64,000 bases of DNA from an uncultured Clostridia bacterium (GTDB lineage: Bacteria; Bacillota; Clostridia; UBA1381). Positions within the stretch are counted from its first letter, which is position 1; each line of letters opens with the position of its first letter. Positions 1-10,549 of the stretch are shown piece by piece. The notes beneath the pieces were generated by a model, which was not told the DNA's origin, did not search any database, and was given only the letters and a program-made list of their open reading frames with translations. The DNA lies in assembly GCA_947624165.1 (NCBI GenBank), contig CANQJC010000007.1:1-64000 (forward strand), in the 5' to 3' direction. Made by a program: the position numbers and the translations under genes.

Positions 1-26
1 ATAAATGGGGACATATATATGTATCA

Positions 27-65
27 AAAAGGCATATCGCTTGAATGAATTGCGATATGCCTTTT
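27..65. terminator. Hairpin terminator downstream of anti-sigma gene
   Basis: aaaaggcatatcgc / gcgatatgcctttt inverted repeat with flanking A/T tracts. Confidence 0.7.
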
Positions 66-146
66 CTTGCACCCTGTTCAACAGCCTGTCATAAAATTAT
101 TGATTATACTGTCTTATGTCATGCCATCGAAACGGGAGCGATTTTT

Positions 147-1295
147 TTATTCCACTACATCTACCCTAAACCTTACGATTCCTCCGCTCTGGATCGTGTA
201 ATCCGCATATTCCACATTCTCCAGATTAAGAAGCGAAAGCATATTTGCAAAATTTTCGGCGTTGACCGCGTACATCTCGTCCTCGATATTATACGAATAC
301 CGCTCGATCACGCTCATGGCTGTCTCCTCGCTGTCCGAGGATATCCTGAGCTTACCTACGGCTATATCGCTGCTCTCGTTCGGCACGTCGCTTGCGGGAA
401 TTTTCGCAAGCATAGCCGCCGCTTTATCGTCTATATCGTATGACGACGGGAGATTTTCCTCGTCCTCGGGCACCTGAGCTATCCTCATTCCCATAGGTTC
501 GTCGATCATATACCCTTCGTAACCGCTGTTATATGACGGGGCGTCGGTTCCCTGCGACGTTATCGGCTCGCTGTCCGTTTGCGTTTCGCTGTCCGAAACG
601 CTTGTATCCGCCTCGCCCGGCGCGGAAGCACCCAAGTTTTCCGTTCCCGCCGCATATGACGCGGTTCGCTGTCCGCTCTCCGTCGATACGGACGAAGACG
701 ATGCTGATACTTTCGTACCGCCTGACGACGCTGCCTGTACGCCGGACGTCGGTTTTTCGCTCGAAGCGTCTGCCTTATTGCCGTCGCGCTGAGCGGGAAC
801 GTCCGCTTTACTCTGCGTCGGTGAAGTTGGATTCTGTACCGCCGACGCGTCCGCAATATTATCGGGCAGCGACGGCGGCGGCGTGGTATCGGTGATTGGA
901 AGCACGCTGTTATCCGTGACCGCATCGTCGCCCCTGTTCATGCTGTCGGTGAAGAGTTTACCGTTTGATACGATAACCGCGACAAGCGCGAAGCAAGCCG
1001 CCGCTGCCGCATACTGACGGTAATTTCTTCTGACATTATTCAAAATACGTCTCGAAAGACGGTTGTTCTCACGTTCCTCCGCCGATATGCGTGCGTTCAG
1101 CTTATCCATAAAGTCAGACGGCGGCTCTATTTTGGGGAGGGACTTTACTGTTTCGACAACGGACATAAAAAAGTCAAATTCCGATTTACAATCCGCACAT
1201 TCAAGCGTGTGAGAAATCATTTCGGATTTTTCCGCTTCCGTAAGATTTTCGTAATTATCCAGGTATTCCTTGAATTTATTACAATTCATATACAT
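147..1295 (-). CDS. Anti-sigma factor, zf-HC2-type N-terminus, single TM, low-complexity extracellular region
   Basis: ISHTLECADC HxxxCxxC motif; TM segment; immediately downstream of an ECF sigma gene. Confidence 0.8.
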   Translation of the reverse strand: MYMNCNKFKEYLDNYENLTEAEKSEMISHTLECADCKSEFDFFMSVVETVKSLPKIEPPSDFMDKLNARISAEERENNRLSRRILNNVRRNYRQYAAAAACFALVAVIVSNGKLFTDSMNRGDDAVTDNSVLPITDTTPPPSLPDNIADASAVQNPTSPTQSKADVPAQRDGNKADASSEKPTSGVQAASSGGTKVSASSSSVSTESGQRTASYAAGTENLGASAPGEADTSVSDSETQTDSEPITSQGTDAPSYNSGYEGYMIDEPMGMRIAQVPEDEENLPSSYDIDDKAAAMLAKIPASDVPNESSDIAVGKLRISSDSEETAMSVIERYSYNIEDEMYAVNAENFANMLSLLNLENVEYADYTIQSGGIVRFRVDVVE

Positions 1296-1356
1296 CCTCC
1301 CCCTTTCTTTTCAGTTTTATTTCATTTTCTTTTCATTATATTAGACGTAACCAAGG

Positions 1357-1926
1357 TTAAAAAAGTTCCCTTTTTTTCATTAAATTTTTCTTTAATGCAT
1401 TTCTTGCACGATTTATGCGGGACTTGACCGTACCGTTAGGAATTTTCAGTATTTCCGAAATTTCGTCGTAGCTCATACCCTCGATATCGCATAAAATTAT
1501 AACGGCTCTGTATTCTTCCTTAAGCTCGTTTATCGCCTGTCTTACCGCCGCTTGACGTTCCGACAGTTCCATATGCTCCTCGACCGTGGGAGAGTCGTCC
1601 TTTATTTCGGTTTCCCTTCCGTCGTCGCCGTTCATGTCGCTTATGCTTATTATGTCCGAATTTCGCTGTCTCTTACGCAGAATATCCGAACAAATATTCA
1701 TCGTTATTCTGTAAAGCCATGTGGCGAATGAAGATTGTTCCTTAAAAGAGTCGATATTTTTATATACTCTTATAAATACCTCCTGAGCCGCGTCGCATGC
1801 GTCCTCTTTATCCGAGAGCATACCGTAAGCCATATTTATGACCTGCGACTGGTATCTTGAAAAAAGCGCGTTAAACGCTTCCCTGCTGCCTTTTTTGCAC
1901 TTTTTTATCAAATCATTTTCGGTCAA
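1357..1926 (-). CDS. RNA polymerase sigma factor, ECF/sigma-70 family
   Basis: Sigma region 2 (FATWLYRITMNICSDILRKRQR) and region 4 (IILCDIEGMSYDEISEILKIPNGTVKSRINRAR). Confidence 0.93.
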   Translation of the reverse strand: MTENDLIKKCKKGSREAFNALFSRYQSQVINMAYGMLSDKEDACDAAQEVFIRVYKNIDSFKEQSSFATWLYRITMNICSDILRKRQRNSDIISISDMNGDDGRETEIKDDSPTVEEHMELSERQAAVRQAINELKEEYRAVIILCDIEGMSYDEISEILKIPNGTVKSRINRARNALKKNLMKKRELF

Positions 1927-1966
1927 ACAATCCTCACCGCCTTTCCGTTTGTTTTTTTATGAAAAA

Positions 1967-3112
1967 TCAGTATGTTTTAATTCTTTCCATATACGCGTCG
2001 TAATACGCTTTTACGTCGTCCATACAATCGCCGCCGAATTTTTCCAAAAACGCCTTGGTGATTTCAAACGCCACCGCCGATTCGACAACGACCGAGCAGG
2101 CGGGTACGGCGCACACGTCGCTCCTCTCCACCGTCGCCTTACGCGGCGATTTATCTTTAATACAGACGGTCGCAAGAGGATTATAAAGCGTCGGTATCGG
2201 TTTCATTACCGCTCTGACGACGATCGGTTCGCCGTTCGACATACCGCCCTCGATTCCTCCGGCGTTATTCGTAACGCGCGAGAAACCGTCGGCGTATTTG
2301 ATCTCATCATGAACGCTCGACCCCGGAAGACGCGCCGCTTCAAATCCCATACCTATTTCAACGCCCTTGATCGCCTGTACGCTCATAACGCCGAACGCGA
2401 TGTTCGCGTCGAGCTTTCTGTCGTAATGAACATAGCTGCCGAGACCGGCAGGTACGCCCTTTACTATCGTTTCCACAATACCGCCGCAGCTTTCGCCGTC
2501 GGCTTTGATTTTGTCTATATACTCCATCGCTTTTTTTGCGTCGTCAACGTTTCCGAATCCGACGGGAGAATTTTTCACGCGTTCGTAAAAATCGGGCGCG
2601 TCTACGTCGGCTGTATCCCACACGCTTCCGATACGCTTTACGTGGCTGAGAAAGCGCACGCCGAACGGTTCCAAAACTTGCCTTACTACCGCGCCGACGG
2701 CTACTCTCGCCGCCGTTTCGCGCGCGCTCGCGCGTTCAAGCACGTTTCGCAAATCTGTATGGTTGTATTTCATGCCGCCCGTCAAGTCGGCATGACCCGG
2801 ACGCGGACAATCCACCGCTCTTTCGTCGGTGCATTTCTCCGTACCCATTATATTTTCCCAATTACGCCAATCCTTATTTTCTATCTTTAAAGCTATCGGG
2901 CTTCCGAGCGTTTTGGAACCTCTCACTCCCGAAAGGATCTCGGCTTTGTCCTTCTCGATAGCCATTCTGCCGCCCCTTCCGTAGCCCTGCTGACGGCGCG
3001 CAAGCTGTTCGTTTACCGCGTCGAGATCGATCTCGACGCCCGACGGCATACCTTCGATTATCACCGTTAAACATTTTCCGTGCGTTTCTCCGGCTGTAAA
3101 ATATCTGAGCAT
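1967..3112 (-). CDS. aroC: Chorismate synthase
   Basis: MLRYFTAGETHGKCLTVIIEGMPSGVEID, RQQGYGRGGRM, GKAD-type C-terminal region. Confidence 0.95.
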   Translation of the reverse strand: MLRYFTAGETHGKCLTVIIEGMPSGVEIDLDAVNEQLARRQQGYGRGGRMAIEKDKAEILSGVRGSKTLGSPIALKIENKDWRNWENIMGTEKCTDERAVDCPRPGHADLTGGMKYNHTDLRNVLERASARETAARVAVGAVVRQVLEPFGVRFLSHVKRIGSVWDTADVDAPDFYERVKNSPVGFGNVDDAKKAMEYIDKIKADGESCGGIVETIVKGVPAGLGSYVHYDRKLDANIAFGVMSVQAIKGVEIGMGFEAARLPGSSVHDEIKYADGFSRVTNNAGGIEGGMSNGEPIVVRAVMKPIPTLYNPLATVCIKDKSPRKATVERSDVCAVPACSVVVESAVAFEITKAFLEKFGGDCMDDVKAYYDAYMERIKTY

Positions 3113-3249
3113 AGTTTTTCTCCGTTCACTTTCAATAATTTATACGCGCCGCACGCGGAATATCCGTTTGCGGTACATACATATTTATTGTATCACTTTT
3201 TTCGTTTTTTTTCAAGCGTTATATATCTGTTCAAAAAAAGTTTACAAAG

Positions 3250-3280
3250 GAAAAAGAGACCGTGCCGACACACGGTCCCT
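3250..3280 (-). terminator. Hairpin terminator after SLH protein gene
   Basis: gaccgtg/cacggtc inverted repeat just downstream of the stop codon. Confidence 0.6.
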
Positions 3281-3286
3281 TCGCGT

Positions 3287-5308
3287 CTATCTCGTGAGAT
3301 AATTATATATCATTACGGCGGTCTCCGCGCGCGTGATCTCGCGCTTCGGGTTGAAGCTGCCGCTGTCGTCGCCCTTCACAACTCCCATAGCCGTCAAAAG
3401 CGCGATATATCCCTTATTTTCGGTAACGTCCGCATACGGCGTTACGTAAATATCCTCGTACTTCGCGTACTCCTCCGCGCCTATCGCGCGTATGAGGTAA
3501 ATTGACGCGGTTTCACGCGTGATAACAGCGTCGTCGTCACGCTCGTTTTCCTTTATGATATTAGCGGCAGCCGCGCGCGCGTACGCCGCGTCGATCTGCT
3601 CTGTGCTGCCGTACCTTACGATAACGCTTTCGCCGCCCGACACGAACGTCAGAAGCGTCAGGAGGTCGGACTGCGTTATCTTTTCGTCAGGCTTGAAGCT
3701 GCCGCCCTCAAAGCCGATGCCGTACTCCGCGAGCGCGTTTATATAGCTTTCCGCGTAGTGACCCGATATGTCGGAGTAGGAGAGCGGCTCCTCCTCCTTG
3801 CTAGTCACCTCTCGGTTACGCCAGTCGATAAGCTTGCCCGTGAACGGATTTACCGACGTGTACGAGCCGTCATACGCGTAAACGGGTACAATATGCGCTC
3901 CGTCCTCACGGTACGTTTCCATGCATACGGGTTTGTATTCCATCTGCTCAAAGAACGCGTCGGCGGCTTCGTCGGCGGTCATAGCGTCGTCGACCGACGG
4001 AAATTCAACGTCGGAATACGTGATGCTGTAATTTGTGAGAACCCCGTTCGTAATCGTCATATACGCGCCGTCGCGCTCCACTCTCGCGCCGTTTACGTAC
4101 CTGTCGTAGCCGCTTGCCGTCTCGTTGTACGCGTACTCGTCGGCTTTGCCGCCCGCAAGAGCCTTAAGTATATTGTCGTTTCGGTACGTGTACTCGATAT
4201 CCTGTTCGTTCACGTCGTAATCGCGGCTCATGCTGAACGAAATGATCTCGCCCGTTTTCGCGTTTGCCGTGACGCGAACGTACTTATCATCGTCGGACGA
4301 TGACATGCTGATGTTGTAGAAGTAGGTGTCCTCCGACGTGTCCTTGTACAGGTTCACGCGCTCCGCCTTCATATCGGACGGAACGACAAGCGTTTTGTTG
4401 TCCTTTATCTGCTTTTCGATATCCGTCTTTGATATAAGACCGTTTATGTTGTCTATTTCCTCTATCTCGCGCGGACTTAAACCGCTCTCCAGCGCGTCCT
4501 CCTCCTTCATGTTCGCAGCTGCGCCGCCGTACGAGGCAAATATTGGGTAATCGCGGTTCATATTCTCGACTTCGCCGGTCAGGGCGTTAATGTATCTGCC
4601 GTACGAAGATTTCTGCACATACGCGGGGTAGAACGTGAGCTTATCGCTGTCGTAGTCGTAATAGCTCGAATACACAAGCTCCATGCCGAGCTTTTCCTTG
4701 TACGCGTTCTTCGCCACGTCCGCGCCGATAAACGCGTCAGCCGACTCGAAATCGACCGCCGCTGCGGGATCGTACCACACCGAGTACGACGTAACGGTTC
4801 CTTTCACGGTGTCAACGCCGATACTTCCCGTTTCGCTCAGCGGTACGCCGTTTATGTACACCGTTATGCCGAAGTTCCTCACACCGTCGTAAAGCGACGT
4901 GCCGCCGCGCTCGAAAATTTCCGTTTCGTACGGGTAATCGGGGTTGATTTTATCCTCGAACGCTTCCGCTATTGCCTTCGCGTCCTCTTTTGGCATCGAC
5001 GCTATTTTCGGACCGTCGTACCCGTCACTCCTCTCATAGCTGTTGTACGAGGTGATAACGCCGTCCTCGTACGCCGTAACGCTTATATTTTTGCCGCCGT
5101 CCTCGGTGCTCCAGTTAAACATATAGGAACTGCCGCTGTCAGTCGCAAACGTGCGGCTCGTAAACTCCGTGTACTCGTCCGTTACGCCGACGCGCGGCTT
5201 AACGCTCACGAGTACCTTTTGCAGCTCGTCCGCGTTGTTTTCGGCGAACGCCGAGGTAAAGCTCATCATAACCGCCGCCGCGGCAATCAGTGAAACAATC
5301 TTTTTCAT
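3287..5308 (-). CDS. Secreted S-layer-homology protein with PepSY/YcdB-like repeats and C-terminal SLH motifs
   Basis: Signal peptide; repeated modules; C-terminal SYSDISGHYAESYINALAEYGIGFEGGSFKPDEKITQSDLLTLL. Confidence 0.8.
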   Translation of the reverse strand: MKKIVSLIAAAAVMMSFTSAFAENNADELQKVLVSVKPRVGVTDEYTEFTSRTFATDSGSSYMFNWSTEDGGKNISVTAYEDGVITSYNSYERSDGYDGPKIASMPKEDAKAIAEAFEDKINPDYPYETEIFERGGTSLYDGVRNFGITVYINGVPLSETGSIGVDTVKGTVTSYSVWYDPAAAVDFESADAFIGADVAKNAYKEKLGMELVYSSYYDYDSDKLTFYPAYVQKSSYGRYINALTGEVENMNRDYPIFASYGGAAANMKEEDALESGLSPREIEEIDNINGLISKTDIEKQIKDNKTLVVPSDMKAERVNLYKDTSEDTYFYNISMSSSDDDKYVRVTANAKTGEIISFSMSRDYDVNEQDIEYTYRNDNILKALAGGKADEYAYNETASGYDRYVNGARVERDGAYMTITNGVLTNYSITYSDVEFPSVDDAMTADEAADAFFEQMEYKPVCMETYREDGAHIVPVYAYDGSYTSVNPFTGKLIDWRNREVTSKEEEPLSYSDISGHYAESYINALAEYGIGFEGGSFKPDEKITQSDLLTLLTFVSGGESVIVRYGSTEQIDAAYARAAAANIIKENERDDDAVITRETASIYLIRAIGAEEYAKYEDIYVTPYADVTENKGYIALLTAMGVVKGDDSGSFNPKREITRAETAVMIYNYLTR

Positions 5309-5441
5309 AATGTGTACCTCCTTGTAATTTTGCTCTCTGTATTAAATACTTTTCAGCACGGCAAAAGGTTGCGTTTTTTCAAAATTTTCACTAAGTATTT
5401 CCGCACGGAAAAACGGGCCGGCAAGCAGCCCGTTAAAAAAG

Positions 5442-6224
5442 CTAAAATTTACCGCTGGCTCCGCCGCCGGAAAAGCCGCCGCCACCGCCGGAGAAACCTC
5501 CTCCTCCAAAGCTGCCGCCCCCGAAGCCGCCGCCCGAATAACCGCCGCCGTATCCTCCCCAGCCGCTTCCCCAGCCGCCGGTGAAAAATCGTCTGCCGCG
5601 ATGACCGCCGCGGCCGCCGCGTGATTTGATTATCCACAGAATGACGATTATCGCTATAATAATAAGCGCGACAATAAAATCGTAATAACCCTCGGGAACG
5701 TCCTCCTCGGTATCGGGCGTGGGTTCCTCAAGCTCTCCTATTACGGAATCGTAAAGTGCCGCCATACCGCCGCTGTAATCACCCGAGGAAAGGAGCGGTG
5801 CTGCGGCGCGTATGAACCGCCCGCATTTGCCGTCGTTAAGAACGCCCTCAAGACCTTTCCCGACCTCTATGCGCACGTCGCGGCTGTCCATGACAAGCAG
5901 TATCAGCACTCCGTTGTCGCTCTCCTTGCTGCCTATACCCCATCGGCGCGCCGTCGCTATGGAGAAATTCTCAAGCGCGTCGCCGTCAAGCGACGGCATC
6001 GTCAGCACAACTACCTGCGGACCGCCGTTAGCATTGTATTCACGGCCTTTTTCAAATATATAATTTTCCGTTTCCGCGTCAATGACGTTTGCATAATCAT
6101 TCACGAAAAATCTATCGGTGGGTTCGGGTACCGCCGCATACGCGCCGACATTGAACAGCAGCGCGAGAAGCAGCGCGAGGACCGCGCCGAATGTTATTTT
6201 TTCACGTTTCATGGTCAATATCAA
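5442..6224 (-). CDS. TPM-domain protein (YgcG-like) with Gly-rich C-terminus
   Basis: FVNDYANVIDAETENYIFEKGREYNANGGPQVVVLTMPSL; GGGFSGGG tail; paired with LemA. Confidence 0.88.
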   Translation of the reverse strand: MILTMKREKITFGAVLALLLALLFNVGAYAAVPEPTDRFFVNDYANVIDAETENYIFEKGREYNANGGPQVVVLTMPSLDGDALENFSIATARRWGIGSKESDNGVLILLVMDSRDVRIEVGKGLEGVLNDGKCGRFIRAAAPLLSSGDYSGGMAALYDSVIGELEEPTPDTEEDVPEGYYDFIVALIIIAIIVILWIIKSRGGRGGHRGRRFFTGGWGSGWGGYGGGYSGGGFGGGSFGGGGFSGGGGGFSGGGASGKF

Positions 6225-6793
6225 TTAAAGTTAACCTGCGGTGCTTCCTGCGCGCCTTGTGACGCGGCAAACTGCTCCTTCGGGTCAAAGCCGAGTATGC
6301 GCGCGTATATCGCCGTAGGGAAGGAACGTATTTTTACATTGTATTCCTGTACCGCTTCGTTGTAATCCTGACGCGCCACGCCTATACGGTTTTCGGTTCC
6401 CGCAAGCTCGTCCTGAAGCGACAGGAAGTTTTCGTTTGATTTCAGTTCAGGATAGCTCTCCGAGATCGCTATAAGTCTGCCCAAAGCCGACGTAAGTTCC
6501 GCGTCCGCTTCGCTTGTTTCCTGCACGGTCGACGCTCCCGCAAGCTTTGCTCTCGCGTCGGCGACAGCGGTGAAAACTTCGGTCTCGTGCGCGGCGTAAG
6601 CTTGTACCGTATTCACGAGATTCGGCACAAGGTCGCTTCTGCGCTGAAGCTGTACCTGAACGTTCGAAAACTCGGTGTTTGTCTTTTCTTCAAGATTTAC
6701 AAGATTATTGTAACCGCCCACAGCGGACGCGACAATAATTATTACTATTACGGCAACTACCGCAATACCCGTTAAACAGCCTTTTTTCTTCAT
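6221..6793 (-). CDS. LemA family protein
   Basis: GGYNNLVNLEEKTNTEFSNVQVQLQRRSDLVPNLVNTVQAYAAHE. Confidence 0.93.
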   Translation of the reverse strand: MKKKGCLTGIAVVAVIVIIIVASAVGGYNNLVNLEEKTNTEFSNVQVQLQRRSDLVPNLVNTVQAYAAHETEVFTAVADARAKLAGASTVQETSEADAELTSALGRLIAISESYPELKSNENFLSLQDELAGTENRIGVARQDYNEAVQEYNVKIRSFPTAIYARILGFDPKEQFAASQGAQEAPQVNFN

Positions 6794-6805
6794 AAATAAA
6801 TCTCC

Positions 6806-8098
6806 TTATTTTACAAGGTGGAACGCTTCCTCGATATCGTCTATTTCCTTATCGTTTATAGCCACGACGTCGCCCAGATCCTTTGCGGCGATTATCGCCT
6901 TCGCGCTGTACTCCGCGACCTCGAGACGATCGAAAGCGTTGAGAAGTCCGTTGCCCGTTACGATAACGCAGTCGTTCTTGATTATAGCTATCGGCGTATT
7001 CTCTTTAAATACCGCCGCCGTTTCCTTCGGGCGCATATAATTTGCTCCGAATTCAAGCTTCGGAATGGTACGCATGAGTATATAGCTCTCGGGGATCGTT
7101 CTCGAATCGAGTGCTTCGTCCGTGACCGCAAACGCCATTATGCAGGGCGGGTGCGCTATGATTATCGAATTTACGTGCGGCTGCTGCTTGTATATCTCCT
7201 TGTGCAGCTCCACGCTTTTAGACGGAATTTTGCCAAGCTCCTTGAGGTCGCCGCTTATCTTGACGATATCCTCGGGTTCAAGATACTTTCTGTCGGAGCC
7301 TGTCGGCGTGATAATGAAGCTGTCGTCGTCTATGCGCTGCGAAAACGTTCCCTGCGTACTTGTAAAAAGCTGCTGATTATACGCTCTCTTTATGAGCTTG
7401 CACATTTCGCGCCGCGCTTCCTTTTCCGCGCTCGTTATGTTGTGCGCGACAAACTCGTCCATAGACACGTCCTGTCTCGACTTGTACCAATCTATCTGCT
7501 CTGCGGAAAGCGGAGACGGCGTGCCGATGTTGTTCGCGTCGATCTCAAGTCTCGCGCTGAAATCGAGTGTCTCAAACGACTTGAACGCTTCAAACATAGA
7601 CTTCGCGCCGATAACTACGCCGTGATTTTCAAGTATAACCGTATTAAAGCCCTTCGCGAATTCCTCGCTTATCTTATCGCCCAAATCACCGCTGCCCGGC
7701 AGACCGTATTTAGCCATGCCTATCTCGCCGCATGAAAACTTGACCGTTGGTATAAGGCTGGTGTTCGGCAGCTTTCTGACTATCGAAAACGCCACAAGAG
7801 CCGGCGGATGCGCGTGAAGCACGGCTTTCAGGTCGGGACGCGTTTTGTATATATGCTGGTGAAACGGGTATTCGCTCGACGGATTATGGTTTCCTATGAT
7901 CTGACCGTCGGGCGTGATCCTTACCATGTCGTTGCGCGTAAGGCTTCCCTTGTCGATCGAACCCGGAGTTATCCATATGTCTCCGTTATCGTCAAGTATG
8001 GAGAGATTTCCTCCCGATGTGGTCGTCATGCCGTAGCCGTATATTCTCTCCATGAACATCACAAGCTGGTCGGCAGGATGAAGCATCTCTAAATTCAT
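6806..8098 (-). CDS. Tandem-domain class II aldolase/adducin family protein
   Basis: Two repeats: SGGNLSILDD...HAHPPALVAF and QGTFSQRIDD...AHPPCIMAF. Confidence 0.85.
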   Translation of the reverse strand: MNLEMLHPADQLVMFMERIYGYGMTTTSGGNLSILDDNGDIWITPGSIDKGSLTRNDMVRITPDGQIIGNHNPSSEYPFHQHIYKTRPDLKAVLHAHPPALVAFSIVRKLPNTSLIPTVKFSCGEIGMAKYGLPGSGDLGDKISEEFAKGFNTVILENHGVVIGAKSMFEAFKSFETLDFSARLEIDANNIGTPSPLSAEQIDWYKSRQDVSMDEFVAHNITSAEKEARREMCKLIKRAYNQQLFTSTQGTFSQRIDDDSFIITPTGSDRKYLEPEDIVKISGDLKELGKIPSKSVELHKEIYKQQPHVNSIIIAHPPCIMAFAVTDEALDSRTIPESYILMRTIPKLEFGANYMRPKETAAVFKENTPIAIIKNDCVIVTGNGLLNAFDRLEVAEYSAKAIIAAKDLGDVVAINDKEIDDIEEAFHLVK

Positions 8099-8227
8099 TT
8101 TAAATTCCTCCTCTTTTTATTTATTATGATCTGATTCGTTCGATTGTAATTTCATACAAATTTCACAATTATATTGTACATCATTTGCCTTATTTTGTCA
8201 ATATGTCTACCATATAAAGTACACAAA

Positions 8228-8252
8228 AAAACAGACCTCTCGGTCTGTTTTT
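8228..8252 (-). terminator. Hairpin terminator after ftsZ
   Basis: aaacagacc tctc ggtctgttttttt. Confidence 0.75.
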
Positions 8253-8262
8253 TCTCGTAGTT

Positions 8263-9438
8263 TTATCTTCCCGGCTTAAAGAAGTCGGGAACGTCAATGT
8301 TACCCATTCCGGGCTTAAGCTTTCTGTTGAATATCGAATTATCGTCAAAATCCGAAACGGACGACGTATACGACGAAGAATGTCTGTCGCTTCTGCCGCT
8401 ACCGCCCGCGAATTTCGGAGTGATCCTTCTTATATCGTTTGAAGCGTTGTCCTTTGTTCCGCGTTTTGCAGAGCCGTCGAGACCCGTGGCAATAAGCGTG
8501 ACCTTGATCTCGTCCTTAAGATTATCGTCCATGGCGGTTCCGACGATTATATTTGCTTCCTCGCTTACAAGATCGCGCACGATGCTCGATACCTCTCCCA
8601 TATCAACGAGCGAGAATTCGCTGCCGCCCGTGATGTTGAGGAGCACATTCTCCGCGCCCTCGATGCTTGTCTCAAGCAGCGGGCTTTCGATAGCCGCGCG
8701 AACCGCGTCCGAAGCCGCGTTTTCGCCCTTACCGATTCCTATACCCATGTGAGCGACGCCGCTGTCGCGCATAATGGTCCTTACGTCGGCAAAGTCACAG
8801 TTCATAATACCTCTCTGTGTAATTACCTCGATAATACCCTGCACGCCCTGACGCAGAACGTCGTCGGCAAGCTTAAAGGAATCCTTGATTGTGACCTTCT
8901 TGTCGGCAATGTTCAAAAGTCTGTCGTTCGGTATCGTCACTATTGCGTCGACCTTCTCCGCAAGGCTCTTGATTCCCTCTTCCGCGTTTCTCATTCTCTG
9001 AGGCCCTTCAAAGAAAAACGGCTTTGTTACGACCGCGACCGTAAGCACTCCGAGTGACTTCGCCGCTTCCGCTATGATCGGAGCCGCGCCGGTACCCGTT
9101 CCGCCGCCCATTCCGGCAGTAACGAACACCATTTCGGTATCCTTAACAAGATTCTTTATCTCGTCCTTCGTTTCTTCAGCCGCCTGTCTGCCGATTTCGG
9201 GCTTCGCGCCCGCGCCCAGACCGTTAGTAAGCTTTGCGCCGATCTGAAGCACAGTCGGGGCTTTTACGTTGGAAAGCTGCTGAGCATCGGTATTGACGCA
9301 GATAAATTCAGCTTTGGTTACTCCGGCTTCTATCATTCTGTCAACAGCGTTGTTTCCGCCGCCGCCGACGCCGATGACTTTAATTCTTGCGCCGTCTATC
9401 GTAGTGTTTTCTTCCAAATCAATAGGCATACTACTCAT
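8263..9438 (-). CDS. ftsZ: Cell division protein FtsZ
   Basis: KVIGVGGGGNNAVDRMIEAGV, GGGTGTGAAP, C-terminal IDVPDFFKPGR. Confidence 0.98.
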   Translation of the reverse strand: MSSMPIDLEENTTIDGARIKVIGVGGGGNNAVDRMIEAGVTKAEFICVNTDAQQLSNVKAPTVLQIGAKLTNGLGAGAKPEIGRQAAEETKDEIKNLVKDTEMVFVTAGMGGGTGTGAAPIIAEAAKSLGVLTVAVVTKPFFFEGPQRMRNAEEGIKSLAEKVDAIVTIPNDRLLNIADKKVTIKDSFKLADDVLRQGVQGIIEVITQRGIMNCDFADVRTIMRDSGVAHMGIGIGKGENAASDAVRAAIESPLLETSIEGAENVLLNITGGSEFSLVDMGEVSSIVRDLVSEEANIIVGTAMDDNLKDEIKVTLIATGLDGSAKRGTKDNASNDIRRITPKFAGGSGRSDRHSSSYTSSVSDFDDNSIFNRKLKPGMGNIDVPDFFKPGR

Positions 9439-9615
9439 CTATATTATCCTCCTTCGTAGTTCCTCCCCGTGAAAGCTATCGGGAATAACCGCATATATAT
9501 TATTTTACTATGTTTTGTCAAGTTATTCAATACTTTTTTTGAACAAAATTTTAAAAACGGCAAAAAATATAACCAATATTATTTATTTTTTATTTGATTT
9601 TTTTGTCTATTTTTA

Positions 9616-10542
9616 CTATTCGGGGTCATGGATAGCCCTACCGGGTTCCGACAAATCTATCGTTCCGCGCGCATTTTCGTCAAGCGCGTTGACGGTTTCG
9701 CGGAGCAGACGGAGCTTGTGCTCAAGATCAAGCTGAGTTCCGCACACGATAGTCAGACGGTTATCGTAATTCATCGTTATATTCGCGATATCTCCCGTAT
9801 TGATTTCGACGACGCGGTCGATTATTTCGACAGCTTCGAGCGTCGAAAGCGCGGTCGTGACTATGCTCGTCTTTTCCGCATCGTCTATCTTCAATATGTC
9901 GCCCGTCTTGTATGAGCTTACGTCGATACCCGTGACCATTGGGACGGAATACTCCGTTCCTTCTTCGGATAATACACGCAGCTCGGAATTTACGACGAGA
10001 TCCTTTCCCTCGACCCGTATAACGGCGGCGGGGCTGTATTCCGTCACGCTTACCCTGACCGACGGCGGGAACAGTTTTTTCTGTACCTCCACGCTTTCGA
10101 TATATGGAATTTCCTTCAGAGTACGCCTGATCCGTCCGCCGCCGGTCCTGAAAAGATTTTCACCGACGAGCGGTTTGAGCTTTTCCTGAAACTGCTCCGC
10201 GCTGACAAGTCTGTTTCCCTCCACGGAGACGGAACGTATATTGAATACCGGCGTGAGAAGGAGCAGCGCGGCGACAATGACGGCGGCTGCCGCGACGGCA
10301 AAGACCGTACGGCGGCGTTTTATTTTCAGCCGCTGCTGCTTTTGCTGCTTCTGATATCTGACCTTTTGGCGAAGCTCGTCTGCGCCGCTGCTTTTCACAT
10401 TTGTTTTCCGTCTCGCGGCGCGTTCTTCCTCGGCGCGTCTGTCAAGCGCGTTCCAATCGTATTCGGTTGTGGTTTTCATAACGCGTCTGCCGCCCGTTCC
10501 GGCTTCGCGCCTGTTACCTCTTTTTTCGTCCATGTCTATCAC
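9616..10542 (-). CDS. FtsQ/DivIB-type cell division protein (POTRA domain)
   Basis: TM then FNIRSVSVEGNRLVSAEQFQEKLKPLVGENLF; located between murA and ftsZ. Confidence 0.88.
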   Translation of the reverse strand: MIDMDEKRGNRREAGTGGRRVMKTTTEYDWNALDRRAEEERAARRKTNVKSSGADELRQKVRYQKQQKQQRLKIKRRRTVFAVAAAAVIVAALLLLTPVFNIRSVSVEGNRLVSAEQFQEKLKPLVGENLFRTGGGRIRRTLKEIPYIESVEVQKKLFPPSVRVSVTEYSPAAVIRVEGKDLVVNSELRVLSEEGTEYSVPMVTGIDVSSYKTGDILKIDDAEKTSIVTTALSTLEAVEIIDRVVEINTGDIANITMNYDNRLTIVCGTQLDLEHKLRLLRETVNALDENARGTIDLSEPGRAIHDPE

Positions 10543-10549
10543 CTTAAAA

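Noticed and set aside
5442-5600. GGC/GGA-rich repetitive tract (possible repeat array)
   Set aside because: It encodes the Gly-rich low-complexity C-terminus of the TPM-domain protein; not an independent repeat element.
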